A DNA stretch of 54,594 nt from Frankia sp. R82 (GTDB taxonomy: Bacteria; Actinomycetota; Actinomycetes; Frankiales; Frankiaceae): NCBI RefSeq assembly GCF_023716925.1, contig NZ_JAMQQG010000283.1:1-54594 (forward strand), read 5' to 3'. The notes under the pieces are model-generated. The model saw only the letters and a program-made list of their open reading frames with translations. It was not told the origin of the DNA and did no database searches. Shown here piece by piece: positions 16,935 to 24,264 of the stretch. Numbering within the stretch: position 1 is the first letter of the stretch; each line of letters starts with the position of its first letter. The position numbers and the translations under genes are program-made.

Positions 16935-18265
16935 GCAACAACGATCTTGACCATGTTCCGCCGCGCGACCTCAACGCCGAACAGGCCACCCTCGGCGCGA
17001 TGACGATGTCGAAAGACGCCGTCGGCGACGTCGCCGAGATCGTGCGCAGCGGCCACGATTTTTACCGGCCCGCCCACCAAACGATCTACGACACGATCGT
17101 CAATCTGTACAACCGTGGTGAGCCGGTCGACGTGATCGCTGTTGCCGCCGAGCTTTCCCGCCGCGGGGAGCTGGACCGGGTCGGCGGCCCCGGCTACCTG
17201 CACACCCTGGTCGAAGCAGTCCCGACCGTGGCCAACAGCGGCTACTACGCCCGGATCGTCGCCGAGAAGGCGCTCTTTCGCCGTCTCCTGGAAGCCGGCA
17301 GCAGCATCGCGCAGATCGGCCGTACCGCAGCCGGAACCGCGGCCGGCGCCGCCGAAGACGCAGACCGGCAGCTTCACGCAGCCCTGAGCGCCGCTGACAA
17401 CGGGGACGTGCCAACCTCGATCGGTGCGACCGCGAACAGCTTCCTCGAAGAGCTGGAGTCCCGAGGGAGGGACAAGGCGGGCCTGCGGGGAATCCCCACC
17501 GGCTTCGCCGACCTCGACGAGCTGACCGGCGGGTTCAAACGCGGGCAGATGATCGTGATTGCCGCCCGGCCCGGCGTCGGGAAGTCGATGTTGGCGTTGG
17601 ACATCGCCCGCGCCGCGGCGATCAAGCACAACCATCCGGTCCTGTTCGTCTCGCTGGAAATGAGCCGGGGGGAACTCGACCAAAGGGTGTGGGCTGCCGA
17701 AGCCCGCGTTTCGCATCACAACCTCGAAACCGGCAATCTCACCGATGACGACTGGCTGCGGGTGGCCCGTCGCATGGGCGAGACCACCGACGCGCCGCTG
17801 TTCATCGACACAGCCCCCAACGCGGGGGTGGCCGCAATCCGGACCCGTGCCCGACGGCAGCAGCGTCGCGACGGCCTGTCGCTACTCATCGTGGACTACC
17901 TGCAGCTTCTAGTGACTGCGAAGAAGGGCGAGAACCGGCAGCAAGAAGTAAGCGCCCTATCACGCGAGCTGAAGCTGCTGGCCATCGAGCTCGACGTGCC
18001 CGTGATCGCTCTCTCGCAGCTCAACCGGGCCTCCGAGCAGCGCGCCGACAAGCGCCCGCAGCTTTCCGACCTGCGGGACTCCGGGTCGATCGAGCAAGAC
18101 GCCGACATGGTGATCATGATCTATCGGGAGGATGCCCACGACCCGAACTCGGCCCGCGCCGGCGAGGCCGACCTGATCGTCGAGAAGAACCGCGGCGGCC
18201 CGAAGGGCACGATCACTGTTGCCTTTCAAGGTCATTACGCCCGGTTCGTCGACATGGCGAACTGA
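16931..18265 (+). CDS. Replicative DNA helicase, DnaB type
   Basis: 444 residues, typical length. The N-terminal primase-interaction domain (LNAEQATLGAMTMSKDAVGDV) is followed by the RecA-like motor with Walker A AARPGVGKSMLALD (about residue 213), LFVSLEMSR, Walker B LLIVDYLQLL (about 321) and the arginine finger region EKNRGGPKGT near the C-terminus. It unwinds DNA at the fork, here presumably for replication of the excised element. Start GTG at 16931 overlaps the initiator stop as GTGA; GGAGAA lies just upstream. It is distinct from a housekeeping dnaB by context. Confidence 0.93.
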   Translation: MSNNDLDHVPPRDLNAEQATLGAMTMSKDAVGDVAEIVRSGHDFYRPAHQTIYDTIVNLYNRGEPVDVIAVAAELSRRGELDRVGGPGYLHTLVEAVPTVANSGYYARIVAEKALFRRLLEAGSSIAQIGRTAAGTAAGAAEDADRQLHAALSAADNGDVPTSIGATANSFLEELESRGRDKAGLRGIPTGFADLDELTGGFKRGQMIVIAARPGVGKSMLALDIARAAAIKHNHPVLFVSLEMSRGELDQRVWAAEARVSHHNLETGNLTDDDWLRVARRMGETTDAPLFIDTAPNAGVAAIRTRARRQQRRDGLSLLIVDYLQLLVTAKKGENRQQEVSALSRELKLLAIELDVPVIALSQLNRASEQRADKRPQLSDLRDSGSIEQDADMVIMIYREDAHDPNSARAGEADLIVEKNRGGPKGTITVAFQGHYARFVDMAN

Positions 18266-18303
18266 TCGGGCCGCGCCATGACCGACTCCCCACGTGATAG
18301 CGG

Positions 18304-18918
18304 GTGACGATCACCGATGCGGATCGGGCTGTCCTCGCAGAGCAGACCACCGCCAACGTCACCGGCCGGATCCGCGCCGCCCAGCAACGCGCAGACGCCC
18401 GCCGCGTCCACTTCACCGCCCGCCGGGCCGCACGAACCTACGGCAACACCCAGCGCCACCGGACCAAACTCGCCCGGCTCACCCCCACCGACGGACAGAG
18501 CGGCCGGGCACCACCAGGCCCCGGCGAGCAGACCGACATCAACCAGATCACCAAGGAGCACGCGATGGGAATGACCCTCAAACAGGCCGGCGACCATGTC
18601 CGCCGCGAACTCGGCAAGGCACAGGAGGCCGGCACCCTCCCAGCCGACATCCGACTGTCCGTCCGGGCTAGCAACTCCAAGAAGAACGGCCCCGTAATCA
18701 ACGTCACGATCGACGGCTACGAGACCCACGCCGACCGGCTCGTCGGGGACCGGGACCAGTGGCATTCGTCCACCCACGCCGCTGATCTGCTCGCCGCCGT
18801 CGAAACGGTCCGCGCCGGATCGTTCACCAGCCCAACGCCCGGCCAGACCCGGTACGGCGCCCTGTGCCTGTCAGCCACGCCCACCACCAGCCGGGTGGTC
18901 ACCTCGGCTGGCGCCTGA
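18304..18918 (+). CDS. Unknown protein, possible internal second start
   Basis: 204 residues from a weakly supported GTG at 18304. The first 85 residues are Ala/Arg/Thr-rich. A second in-frame start at 18565 (MGMTLKQAGDHVRREL) has an excellent AAGGAG and the part from there to the end is better ordered (IRLSVRASNSKKNGPVINVTIDGYETHADRLVGD). Either one long protein or a 117-residue one is made. The family is not recognised, and no membrane or signal segment is present. It is followed by a terminator-like hairpin. Confidence 0.55.
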   Translation: MTITDADRAVLAEQTTANVTGRIRAAQQRADARRVHFTARRAARTYGNTQRHRTKLARLTPTDGQSGRAPPGPGEQTDINQITKEHAMGMTLKQAGDHVRRELGKAQEAGTLPADIRLSVRASNSKKNGPVINVTIDGYETHADRLVGDRDQWHSSTHAADLLAAVETVRAGSFTSPTPGQTRYGALCLSATPTTSRVVTSAGA

Positions 18919-18935
18919 CCCCGGAACGAACGTGC

Positions 18936-18961
18936 GGCGCCGAGGTGACCGCCTCGGCGCC
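18936..18961 (+). terminator. Hairpin, possible terminator inside the early operon
   Basis: Perfect 10-bp stem GGCGCCGAGG (18936-18945) with 18952-18961 and a 6-base loop. It lies 18 bases after a stop and 38 bases before the next start, so it may attenuate the operon. Confidence 0.6.
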
Positions 18962-18998
18962 CCCTGACCGGCCATCAAACACCAGGAGCAAGCATCCC

Positions 18999-19400
18999 AT
19001 GATCGAACACCACGAACTCGCCACCGAGTACTTCACCCGCTACGGCCACCCCGGCCTGGCCGCACTGGAATCGCCACGGCCGTGGACCGAAGCGAAGCGC
19101 GTCCAGCTCCGCCGAGGACAGCCACTGCCCGCTCTCACCAAAAAGATCACCCGGCCATCCCGGTGGGGTAACCCGTTCACCGTCGCCGAACACGGCCAGG
19201 CCGGCGCCGTCGAACGCCACCGCGACTGGCTGAACGGTGAAGGCCCCTGGCTCATCGGCCGCTACGACCGCGCCCGGGTCCTCATCGACCTGCCCGACCT
19301 CGGCGGCTACGACCTGGCCTGTGCCTGCGAGCTAGGCCAGCCATGCCACGGAAACACCTTGCTCGCCCTACTCGCCGACCGTCCCGGAACCACCAGCTGA
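18999..19400 (+). CDS. DUF4326 domain protein
   Basis: 133 residues. The family signature is clear: TKKITRPSRWGNPF (about residues 45-58) and the C-terminal DLACACELGQPCHGNTLLAL. DUF4326 proteins are common in phages and mobile elements; the Cys and His residues suggest a metal or catalytic site, but no reaction is established. The ATG at 18999 has AGGAG upstream. The upstream in-frame extension would overlap the preceding gene. Confidence 0.85.
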   Translation: MIEHHELATEYFTRYGHPGLAALESPRPWTEAKRVQLRRGQPLPALTKKITRPSRWGNPFTVAEHGQAGAVERHRDWLNGEGPWLIGRYDRARVLIDLPDLGGYDLACACELGQPCHGNTLLALLADRPGTTS

Positions 19401-19450
19401 TGCGCCGCCGCAGCGAACCCACCAACCCGCCCCTCCAAGAGGAATCACCG

Positions 19451-20044
19451 ATGGCCACCACTCCGACCGAAGACCCGCTCGCCACCCTCCCCGACGACCT
19501 CGCCACCCGAGTGCAAAACGACCATGCCGCCTACCGTCAGCGGACCGCGCGCCTTCGGGAAGCCCTGCTCGTACCCGGCGGCTACCAGATCGTCGGCGTC
19601 AAGGAATCCCTTTACGGCGGGTTGAACTACGCCCCGGACGGTGTGCCCCGCCTCGCCGCCGTCGACGAATGGTGGGAGCTCGCCGCCGATCATGCCGCGT
19701 CCCTGGTCACACTCGCCGCCGATCATCCCGACCACGGCGACGTCCTGCGCGCACAAGCCGGCACGGTCATCGCAGAGGTCGTCCGGGCCAGGAACTGCGC
19801 GCTTCTCGCCCTGGCCCTGGCGGTCGTCGGCCCGGCCGGCACGCGACTCCGCGTCGACCACGACGGGGCGGTGATGGTGGCCGGCACGCGGATTCCGCTG
19901 CCCCCGGTGGCTGCGGCAGGCCCGCCGCCGCCGTCGGCGATCGCTTCGCTGACGATCTCGCCTGGCGCCGATCCGCTGGAGGCCGCGTCGTTGCTGCGGC
20001 GGATCGCCGCGGGTCTTGAGGCAGGTGATCAAGCGGCGATCTGA
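19451..20044 (+). CDS. Unknown helical protein
   Basis: 197 residues. The N-terminal half is charged and helical (DLATRVQNDHAAYRQRTARLREALL), the middle has EWWELAADHAASLVTLAADHPDHGDVL, and a proline-rich hinge (IPLPPVAAAGPPPPSA) precedes a short helical end. No recognised domain. ATG at 19451 with AGAGGAA upstream; the frame in front of it overlaps the DUF4326 gene and is not needed. Confidence 0.6.
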   Translation: MATTPTEDPLATLPDDLATRVQNDHAAYRQRTARLREALLVPGGYQIVGVKESLYGGLNYAPDGVPRLAAVDEWWELAADHAASLVTLAADHPDHGDVLRAQAGTVIAEVVRARNCALLALALAVVGPAGTRLRVDHDGAVMVAGTRIPLPPVAAAGPPPPSAIASLTISPGADPLEAASLLRRIAAGLEAGDQAAI

Positions 20045-20092
20045 AGACCAGCCAGCCACGTTCACCAGCACGTTCACGAAGGAGAAGCACAC

Positions 20093-20446
20093 ATGCCCGC
20101 GACACCTCCCACTCCGCCACGGCGCACCACCACGGCCACGGCCAGGAAGCCGCAGGTGAACAGCGCCTACGCGCAGGCTGCCCGCCGGCAGCGCGCCGCC
20201 CGTCTTCGGGCTCGGCTCGCCGTGGCCGTCGCGCAGGGCCGGCAGTTCACCGCTGATGCTGCCCGTGCGAAGACCACGGCCAACCCGAAGGCCACGGCCA
20301 GCTCGAAGGCCGCCGTCAAGGCGAAGCCACCGGCCGTGGGGAAGACGCCCGCCGCCACCAGGGGCCAGGGGTCCGCGGTCCGGAGGGTGGCGACGAAGCC
20401 GCCGGTTCCCCCAGCGAAGACGCTGCCGCAACGCACCAAACGTTGA
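20093..20446 (+). CDS. Basic Lys/Ala/Pro-rich protein, histone H1-like composition
   Basis: 117 residues, strongly basic. A short helical N-terminal part (NSAYAQAARRQRAARLRARLAVAVA) is followed by a tail of Lys, Ala, Pro and Thr (TTANPKATASSKAAVKAKPP) like that of histone H1-like proteins of actinobacteria. It would be expected to bind nucleic acid without specificity. GAAGGAGAA precedes ATG at 20093. A strong hairpin follows. Confidence 0.6.
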   Translation: MPATPPTPPRRTTTATARKPQVNSAYAQAARRQRAARLRARLAVAVAQGRQFTADAARAKTTANPKATASSKAAVKAKPPAVGKTPAATRGQGSAVRRVATKPPVPPAKTLPQRTKR

Positions 20447-20463
20447 CACGGAGAGTGATGGAA

Positions 20464-20489
20464 TGCCGGAGGATTCGGGTCCTCCGGCA
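20464..20489 (+). terminator. Terminator after the basic-protein gene
   Basis: Perfect 10-bp stem TGCCGGAGGA (20464-20473) with TCCTCCGGCA (20480-20489), 6-base loop, followed by ACCTTT. It separates the replication genes from the next gene set. Confidence 0.75.
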
Positions 20490-20535
20490 CCTTTCCGTGA
20501 ATACCGTCACTAAAAGTAGCGAAAGGCAGGCAGGG

Positions 20536-21198
20536 ATGATCATGAATGATGCGAACAGCACCAACGAACACGACGGCCCGACCGCGCCGATCCCGGGCCG
20601 GTGCAACGCGCAGAAGCGGCAGGGACCCGCCGGCGGCCTCTGCCGCGAGTGGGCCGGGAAAGGAACCGGCCATGTGGGTACCGGCCGGTGCCGCAGGCAT
20701 GGCGGGAACGCCCCATCCGGCCGGGCTGCGGCAGCCCGGGAACACGTCGAAGATCAGTTCCGCAGGTTCGGTCAGATCCTGCCCGTCCGCCCGCTGGAAG
20801 TCCTCCGGGATGAGATAGGCCGGAGCGCGGGGATCATCGCGATCATCGAGGCCGAGATCGACCGAACCGTCACCGAGGACGGCGGCCCGGTCCTGGTCGA
20901 CACCGCCGGCCTGCACCCGGCGCCCGCCCCCTTGGTAAGCCTTCACCTTGCCCAGCGCCAACACCTGGTCCGCGCAGCCGAAGCCGCAGTACGGGCAGGC
21001 GTGGAAACCGCGATGACAGATCTTCACGAGGCGTACCAGGATCGGGCGCTCGACGTGGCCGAGATGGTTGCCGCGGACCTGGCCGCAGAACTTGGGTTGG
21101 ATCCGAACAGCCCGCAGGTGATCGGCGCGGTCGGTCGGGCCCTGGCCCGCCTCGACGGTGGGAACGCGGACCGTCCGGCGATCGGTGGTGTGGCATGA
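20536..21198 (+). CDS. Terminase-small-subunit-like zinc protein (HGG motif)
   Basis: 220 residues. The N-terminus has the pattern found in putative small terminase proteins of actinobacteriophages: CNAQKRQGPAGGLC, then AGKGTGHVGTGRCRRHGGNAPSG (about residues 24-62), with three Cys and one His suited to a zinc knuckle. The rest is helical (PLEVLRDEIGRSAGIIAIIEAEI; AYQDRALDVAEMVAADLAAELGL). In phages the small subunit selects the genome for packaging. No large terminase is present here, so if the call is right the element would need a helper's motor. Start is ATG at 20536 (20542 possible). Confidence 0.6.
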   Translation: MIMNDANSTNEHDGPTAPIPGRCNAQKRQGPAGGLCREWAGKGTGHVGTGRCRRHGGNAPSGRAAAAREHVEDQFRRFGQILPVRPLEVLRDEIGRSAGIIAIIEAEIDRTVTEDGGPVLVDTAGLHPAPAPLVSLHLAQRQHLVRAAEAAVRAGVETAMTDLHEAYQDRALDVAEMVAADLAAELGLDPNSPQVIGAVGRALARLDGGNADRPAIGGVA

Positions 21199-21632
21199 GC
21201 CGGGCGGTTCCCGGCGGGCTGGCAGTGGCCCGCCGAAGGGCGCTGGTCGCCGAAGCCCGGTTCGTCGCGCACGCCCAGGCCGGTGCCAGCCCCACCATTC
21301 TGGGCGCTGCCCGGGAGGCGACGAACGGCGCGTTCGCCGAGCTGGCCACGCTTGAGGCCGCCGTCGACGCCGTGTCGGCCGGGCCGGACCGTGGCGAGTT
21401 GCATGCCCGCGCACTGTTCGCGGTGGAACGCTGCCGGGCGCTGCGGGCACAGGAAGGATCCCGGCGGGTTCCGGTGGTCGCCGCCCGATGTGATGAGACG
21501 TTCGAGGAGATGCTCGCGGCGTTCGCCGCGCTCCTGGCCTACGACGGCATCCCGCCCGGTCCGGTGCTGGCAGCGGCGTCCGCACGGGCGTGGTGGGAGG
21601 TCCTCCGGGAGCATCGGGGGGAACGGTCATGA
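21195..21632 (+). CDS. Unknown helical protein after the terminase-like gene
   Basis: 145 residues, Ala- and Arg-rich, predicted helical throughout (LAVARRRALVAEARFVAHAQAG; EAVDAVSAGPDRGELHARALFAVERCRALRAQEGS). It is coupled to the preceding gene by an ATGA overlap and to the next by another, so the three are probably translated together. No recognised domain. Confidence 0.6.
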   Translation: MSRAVPGGLAVARRRALVAEARFVAHAQAGASPTILGAAREATNGAFAELATLEAAVDAVSAGPDRGELHARALFAVERCRALRAQEGSRRVPVVAARCDETFEEMLAAFAALLAYDGIPPGPVLAAASARAWWEVLREHRGERS

Positions 21633-21868
21633 GCGGCGACCAGGTGGTGCCGGATGACCTGGTCCCGCGTGCCGAGGTGCCTGCCCGCTGGCCGGTGATC
21701 AGCTTGAGGTTGGCCCGCCGGCTGACGGATGACCGTCGGATCCCGACGTGGGTCATCGGCGCCCGCGTGTTCGTGTCGGCGGCTGATGTTGAAGCGTGGC
21801 TCGTGTCGTGTCGCCGTCCGGCGCTGGTCGCCTGCGGGCCGTCCGCCGGGCGGGTTGATGATCCGTGA
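21629..21868 (+). CDS. Small helix-turn-helix protein, excisionase-like
   Basis: 79 residues with an HTH_17-like pattern: VPARWPVISLRLARRLTDDRRIPTWVIGARVFVSAADVEAWL. It resembles the DNA-binding part of excisionases and of small phage regulators. It overlaps the previous gene by ATGA and is the last gene before the region controlling the Cre-like recombinase, so it may bind there. That role is inference. Confidence 0.55.
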   Translation: MSGDQVVPDDLVPRAEVPARWPVISLRLARRLTDDRRIPTWVIGARVFVSAADVEAWLVSCRRPALVACGPSAGRVDDP

Positions 21869-22040
21869 TGTTGTGGTGGTGCCGCCGAGGCCGCCGGTCC
21901 GATCTGGGCCTGGCGGCCTCAGCCGTTTCCGGGCCACTGGAGGCGCTTGCCGTGATGCGCGCCGTGGTTGCCCGAGAGGGTTGCAGGGGGCAACGTGGTC
22001 GGCTGCGGGTTCCCCCGGTAGCCCGCGGTCTAGCCCTCAG

Positions 22041-22066
22041 GTACCGATTTCACTTATAATCGGTAC
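22041..22066. promoter_or_regulatory. lox-like inverted repeat overlapping a perfect -10 box
   Basis: GTACCGATT (22041-22049) and AATCGGTAC (22058-22066) are perfect 9-bp inverted arms around an 8-bp spacer TCACTTAT, the layout of loxP and FRT. The site also contains TATAAT (22055-22060). A further CCGATTT copy is at 22075-22081. It lies 34 bases before a Cre-like gene. It may be the recombinase target, an operator, or both. Confidence 0.6.
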
Positions 22067-22100
22067 TCAGAAATCCGATTTGGATCAAGGGAGTTCGGTC

Positions 22101-23117
22101 GTGACTCTGGTTGCCGTCGAGCAAGGTCAATCGGTTGTCCCAGTCGACTCCCACCGAAGGATGAGCGACGAGACCCGGGCAGAGGTGATCGCCTCGGTAC
22201 CCGAGAACACCGCCCGGTCATACCGCACTCAGTCCGCGAACTTCCGCGCATGGTGCGAACGGGAAGGTTGGCCCTTCCTCCCCACAACCGGCGACGCCCT
22301 GGCCGAGTACGCCCGCCATCTGATCAAAGAGGGGAAGGCCCCCGGATCCATCGACGTTGCCCTGTCCGTCATCCGGACCATGCACCGGGAGGATGACGCA
22401 GAGCTGCCCGACACCCGATACGCCCGGCGGCTGATCCGCGCCTACCGCCGTGACCGGGTTGACGCCGGTGTCCGCGACCGCCAGGCCCCGGCCGCCATCG
22501 CACGGACCATCCGCGCCATGATCGACACCTGCGACCCGGATACTCCGCAGGGCCTGCGTGACCGGGTGCTGCTACTGCTGGGCTTCGGCCTGATGGCGAG
22601 GCGGAGCGAACTGTCCCGGCTCGACATCAGCGACATCACTGTCGCCAGCGACGACAAGGGTCCGGCCAGCAAAGACAGGGGGCTGGTGGTCCGCATCGGC
22701 CGCAGCAAGACCGACCAGGCCGCCGCGGGCCGGGAAACGGTGATCCCGGCTGGCCGGACAGACGACGGCTGCCCCGTGGTCGCCGTGAGGACTTGGCTCG
22801 CCCACCTCGCTGAACAGGGCATCACCGACGGCCCGTTGCTGCGGCAGATCGACCGGCATGGGAAGGTCGGCGGCCGGCTCGGCGGGCAGTCGATTGACCG
22901 GATCGTGAAGCGGCTGGGTGACGCTGCGGGCTTGGGGGAGACGCTGTCCGCGCACAGCTTGCGGTCGGGTGCGGCGACGTCGGCAGCTGATGCGGGTGCC
23001 ACCCGCGCCGCGATCGCCGAACAAGGCCGGTGGAATCCCACCTCGAACGCGTTGGACCGGTACACCCGGCAGACCGATCTGTGGAAGAACAACGCGCTGA
23101 AGAACGTGGCGATCTAG
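22101..23117 (+). CDS. Cre-like tyrosine recombinase
   Basis: 338 residues, close to the 343 of phage P1 Cre and lacking an arm-binding domain. N-terminal helical core-binding domain with NTARSYRTQSANFRAWCEREG, then AEYARHLIKEGKAPGSIDVALSVIRTMHR; catalytic domain with GLMARRSELSRLD (Arg), IGRSKTDQAAAG (Lys), SAHSLRSGAATSA (His-x-x-Arg), GRWNPTSNALDRYTR (Trp/His-equivalent and Tyr nucleophile). The GTG at 22101 has AAGGGAG at 22087-22093. Likely role is resolving multimers of the excised, replicating element or inverting a segment. It ends tail to tail with the next gene, overlapping by 4 bases. Confidence 0.85.
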   Translation: MTLVAVEQGQSVVPVDSHRRMSDETRAEVIASVPENTARSYRTQSANFRAWCEREGWPFLPTTGDALAEYARHLIKEGKAPGSIDVALSVIRTMHREDDAELPDTRYARRLIRAYRRDRVDAGVRDRQAPAAIARTIRAMIDTCDPDTPQGLRDRVLLLLGFGLMARRSELSRLDISDITVASDDKGPASKDRGLVVRIGRSKTDQAAAGRETVIPAGRTDDGCPVVAVRTWLAHLAEQGITDGPLLRQIDRHGKVGGRLGGQSIDRIVKRLGDAAGLGETLSAHSLRSGAATSAADAGATRAAIAEQGRWNPTSNALDRYTRQTDLWKNNALKNVAI

Positions 23118-23677
23118 CAGTTCCAGGAACAGCCGTGCCCGCGGCAAGGGTCTGGTGCAGCTCGGATCCCCGCCGGATCGGTAGCTGCCTTGTACACGGC
23201 GCGGAGCCGTTCGTAGGTGGCCGAGGACAGGCCCAGCTCCTTCGCAACGATCGCCGAGACCTTGCCAGGACGAGAGCTACGGTCGACTTCCGCATCAGGT
23301 GATGCTGAGGTTGACCGTAGATCAGTCCGTGCGCCCTGACGCTCGCGGGCTTTCGGGGTTTCCAGTGCTTCGAGTGCCCTGCCGAGGGACATGAGTTCGG
23401 ACAGCTCCATCTCCTTGCGGAGACGGCGCAGAGCCTGCTCTTGACTCGTGCCACCAGGACGACCAACGTTGATATTATCAACGTTGGTTACTGCCTCGTC
23501 CGACCTGCGGTCTCCGCCATGCCGCCCCTGCGTCGCCTTGTCCAGCAGGTCCAGCAGGTCCAGCAGGTCATTGTCATCTGCGATCACGTCACGGATGAAC
23601 TTGACACTCACACCAAGACCATCCAACGGCTTCGCCTCGGCCTGTCGACGCACCCGGAAAGTCCGTGGACGGTACAA
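23114..23677 (-). CDS. Modular protein: RHGGDRRS domain plus ParB-type C-terminal part
   Basis: 187 residues. The first half has VSVKFIRDVIADDNDLLDLL and RATQGRHGGDRRS-like KATQGRHGGDRRSDE, then SQEQALRRLRK, a module common in phage and plasmid proteins. The second half, KEMELSELMSLGRALEALE, PKARERQ, VSAIVAKELGLSSATYERLRAVYKAA, is nearly the same as in the ParB-like gene at 33687. A 27-bp perfect palindrome lies within the coding sequence at the NVDNINV codons. The start (TTG at 23677) is uncertain. Possible role in partition or plasmid-state regulation. Confidence 0.6.
   Translation of the reverse strand: MYRPRTFRVRRQAEAKPLDGLGVSVKFIRDVIADDNDLLDLLDLLDKATQGRHGGDRRSDEAVTNVDNINVGRPGGTSQEQALRRLRKEMELSELMSLGRALEALETPKARERQGARTDLRSTSASPDAEVDRSSRPGKVSAIVAKELGLSSATYERLRAVYKAATDPAGIRAAPDPCRGHGCSWNC
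23462..23488. other. 27-bp perfect palindrome inside the modular gene
   Basis: ACCAACGTTGATA (23462-23474), a single T, then its exact inverse complement (23476-23488). It is AT-rich compared with the surroundings and lies inside a gene whose product resembles partition proteins. Candidate parS-like centromere or operator. Confidence 0.65.
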
Positions 23678-23781
23678 TCAGCTTGGCTCCGACTGCGTAG
23701 CTGTCGTCAGGCCGCCCCGGTGGTGAACCCGCCAGCGTGCACGCCAATCCCCTTTGGCGCGCCCGAAAGCCGGTCCCCCCG

Positions 23782-24261
23782 ATGCCTGTCATCACCCCCG
23801 CCCAGCTCGCTGCGACGTTGCGGAACATCGCCGAGACGATCTCCCAACCTGTCTGGCACGACAATCACCCTGGGCCCCTCACTGCCCCGGACGCAGTCAA
23901 ACTTCATCGGATCGCCGACCGCATAGAACGCAGCATCCGCGACGACGACTCCCGCCTCGATGCGTTCACCCCCTACGCGGTTGCCAAGCCGGATGGCACC
24001 TACTTCTTCGCGACCCCGCCAGAGGTTGACCAGTACCTTGCCGACGCCCGGGACCATTGGTCGCCCGGCCGGTTCCTCGGGGGCCTCGTAGATGCCTATG
24101 AGGCGGCGCCACCGCTCTCTGAGGGCACGGTCGCTGACATCGTCCGCATGCTCGCGTTGGAAGCCGACCAGACAGCCGCAGGCCGTGTTCCGGTGCATGC
24201 GGTGAACGACGACGGTCAGCTGGTCGTCCGGTTCGTAGACCCGCCGTCCCAGGCGGTTTGA
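23782..24261 (+). CDS. Unknown protein before the tape-measure gene
   Basis: 159 residues, mostly helical and acidic (LAATLRNIAETISQPVWHDN; AVKLHRIADRIERSIRDDDS; EGTVADIVRMLALEADQTAAG). No family recognised. ATG at 23782 is used; GTG at 23737 is in frame. It ends 3 bases before the tape-measure start, so the two are cotranscribed and probably coupled. In phages this position is usually held by a tail assembly chaperone, but it has no visible chaperone features or frameshift site. Confidence 0.6.
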   Translation: MPVITPAQLAATLRNIAETISQPVWHDNHPGPLTAPDAVKLHRIADRIERSIRDDDSRLDAFTPYAVAKPDGTYFFATPPEVDQYLADARDHWSPGRFLGGLVDAYEAAPPLSEGTVADIVRMLALEADQTAAGRVPVHAVNDDGQLVVRFVDPPSQAV

Positions 24262-24264
24262 ACG

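Noticed and set aside
21865-22059. 64-codon frame after the small HTH gene, with a GTGA-like overlap
   Set aside because: Composition (Trp/Arg/Gly) does not look coding and it runs into the lox-like site.
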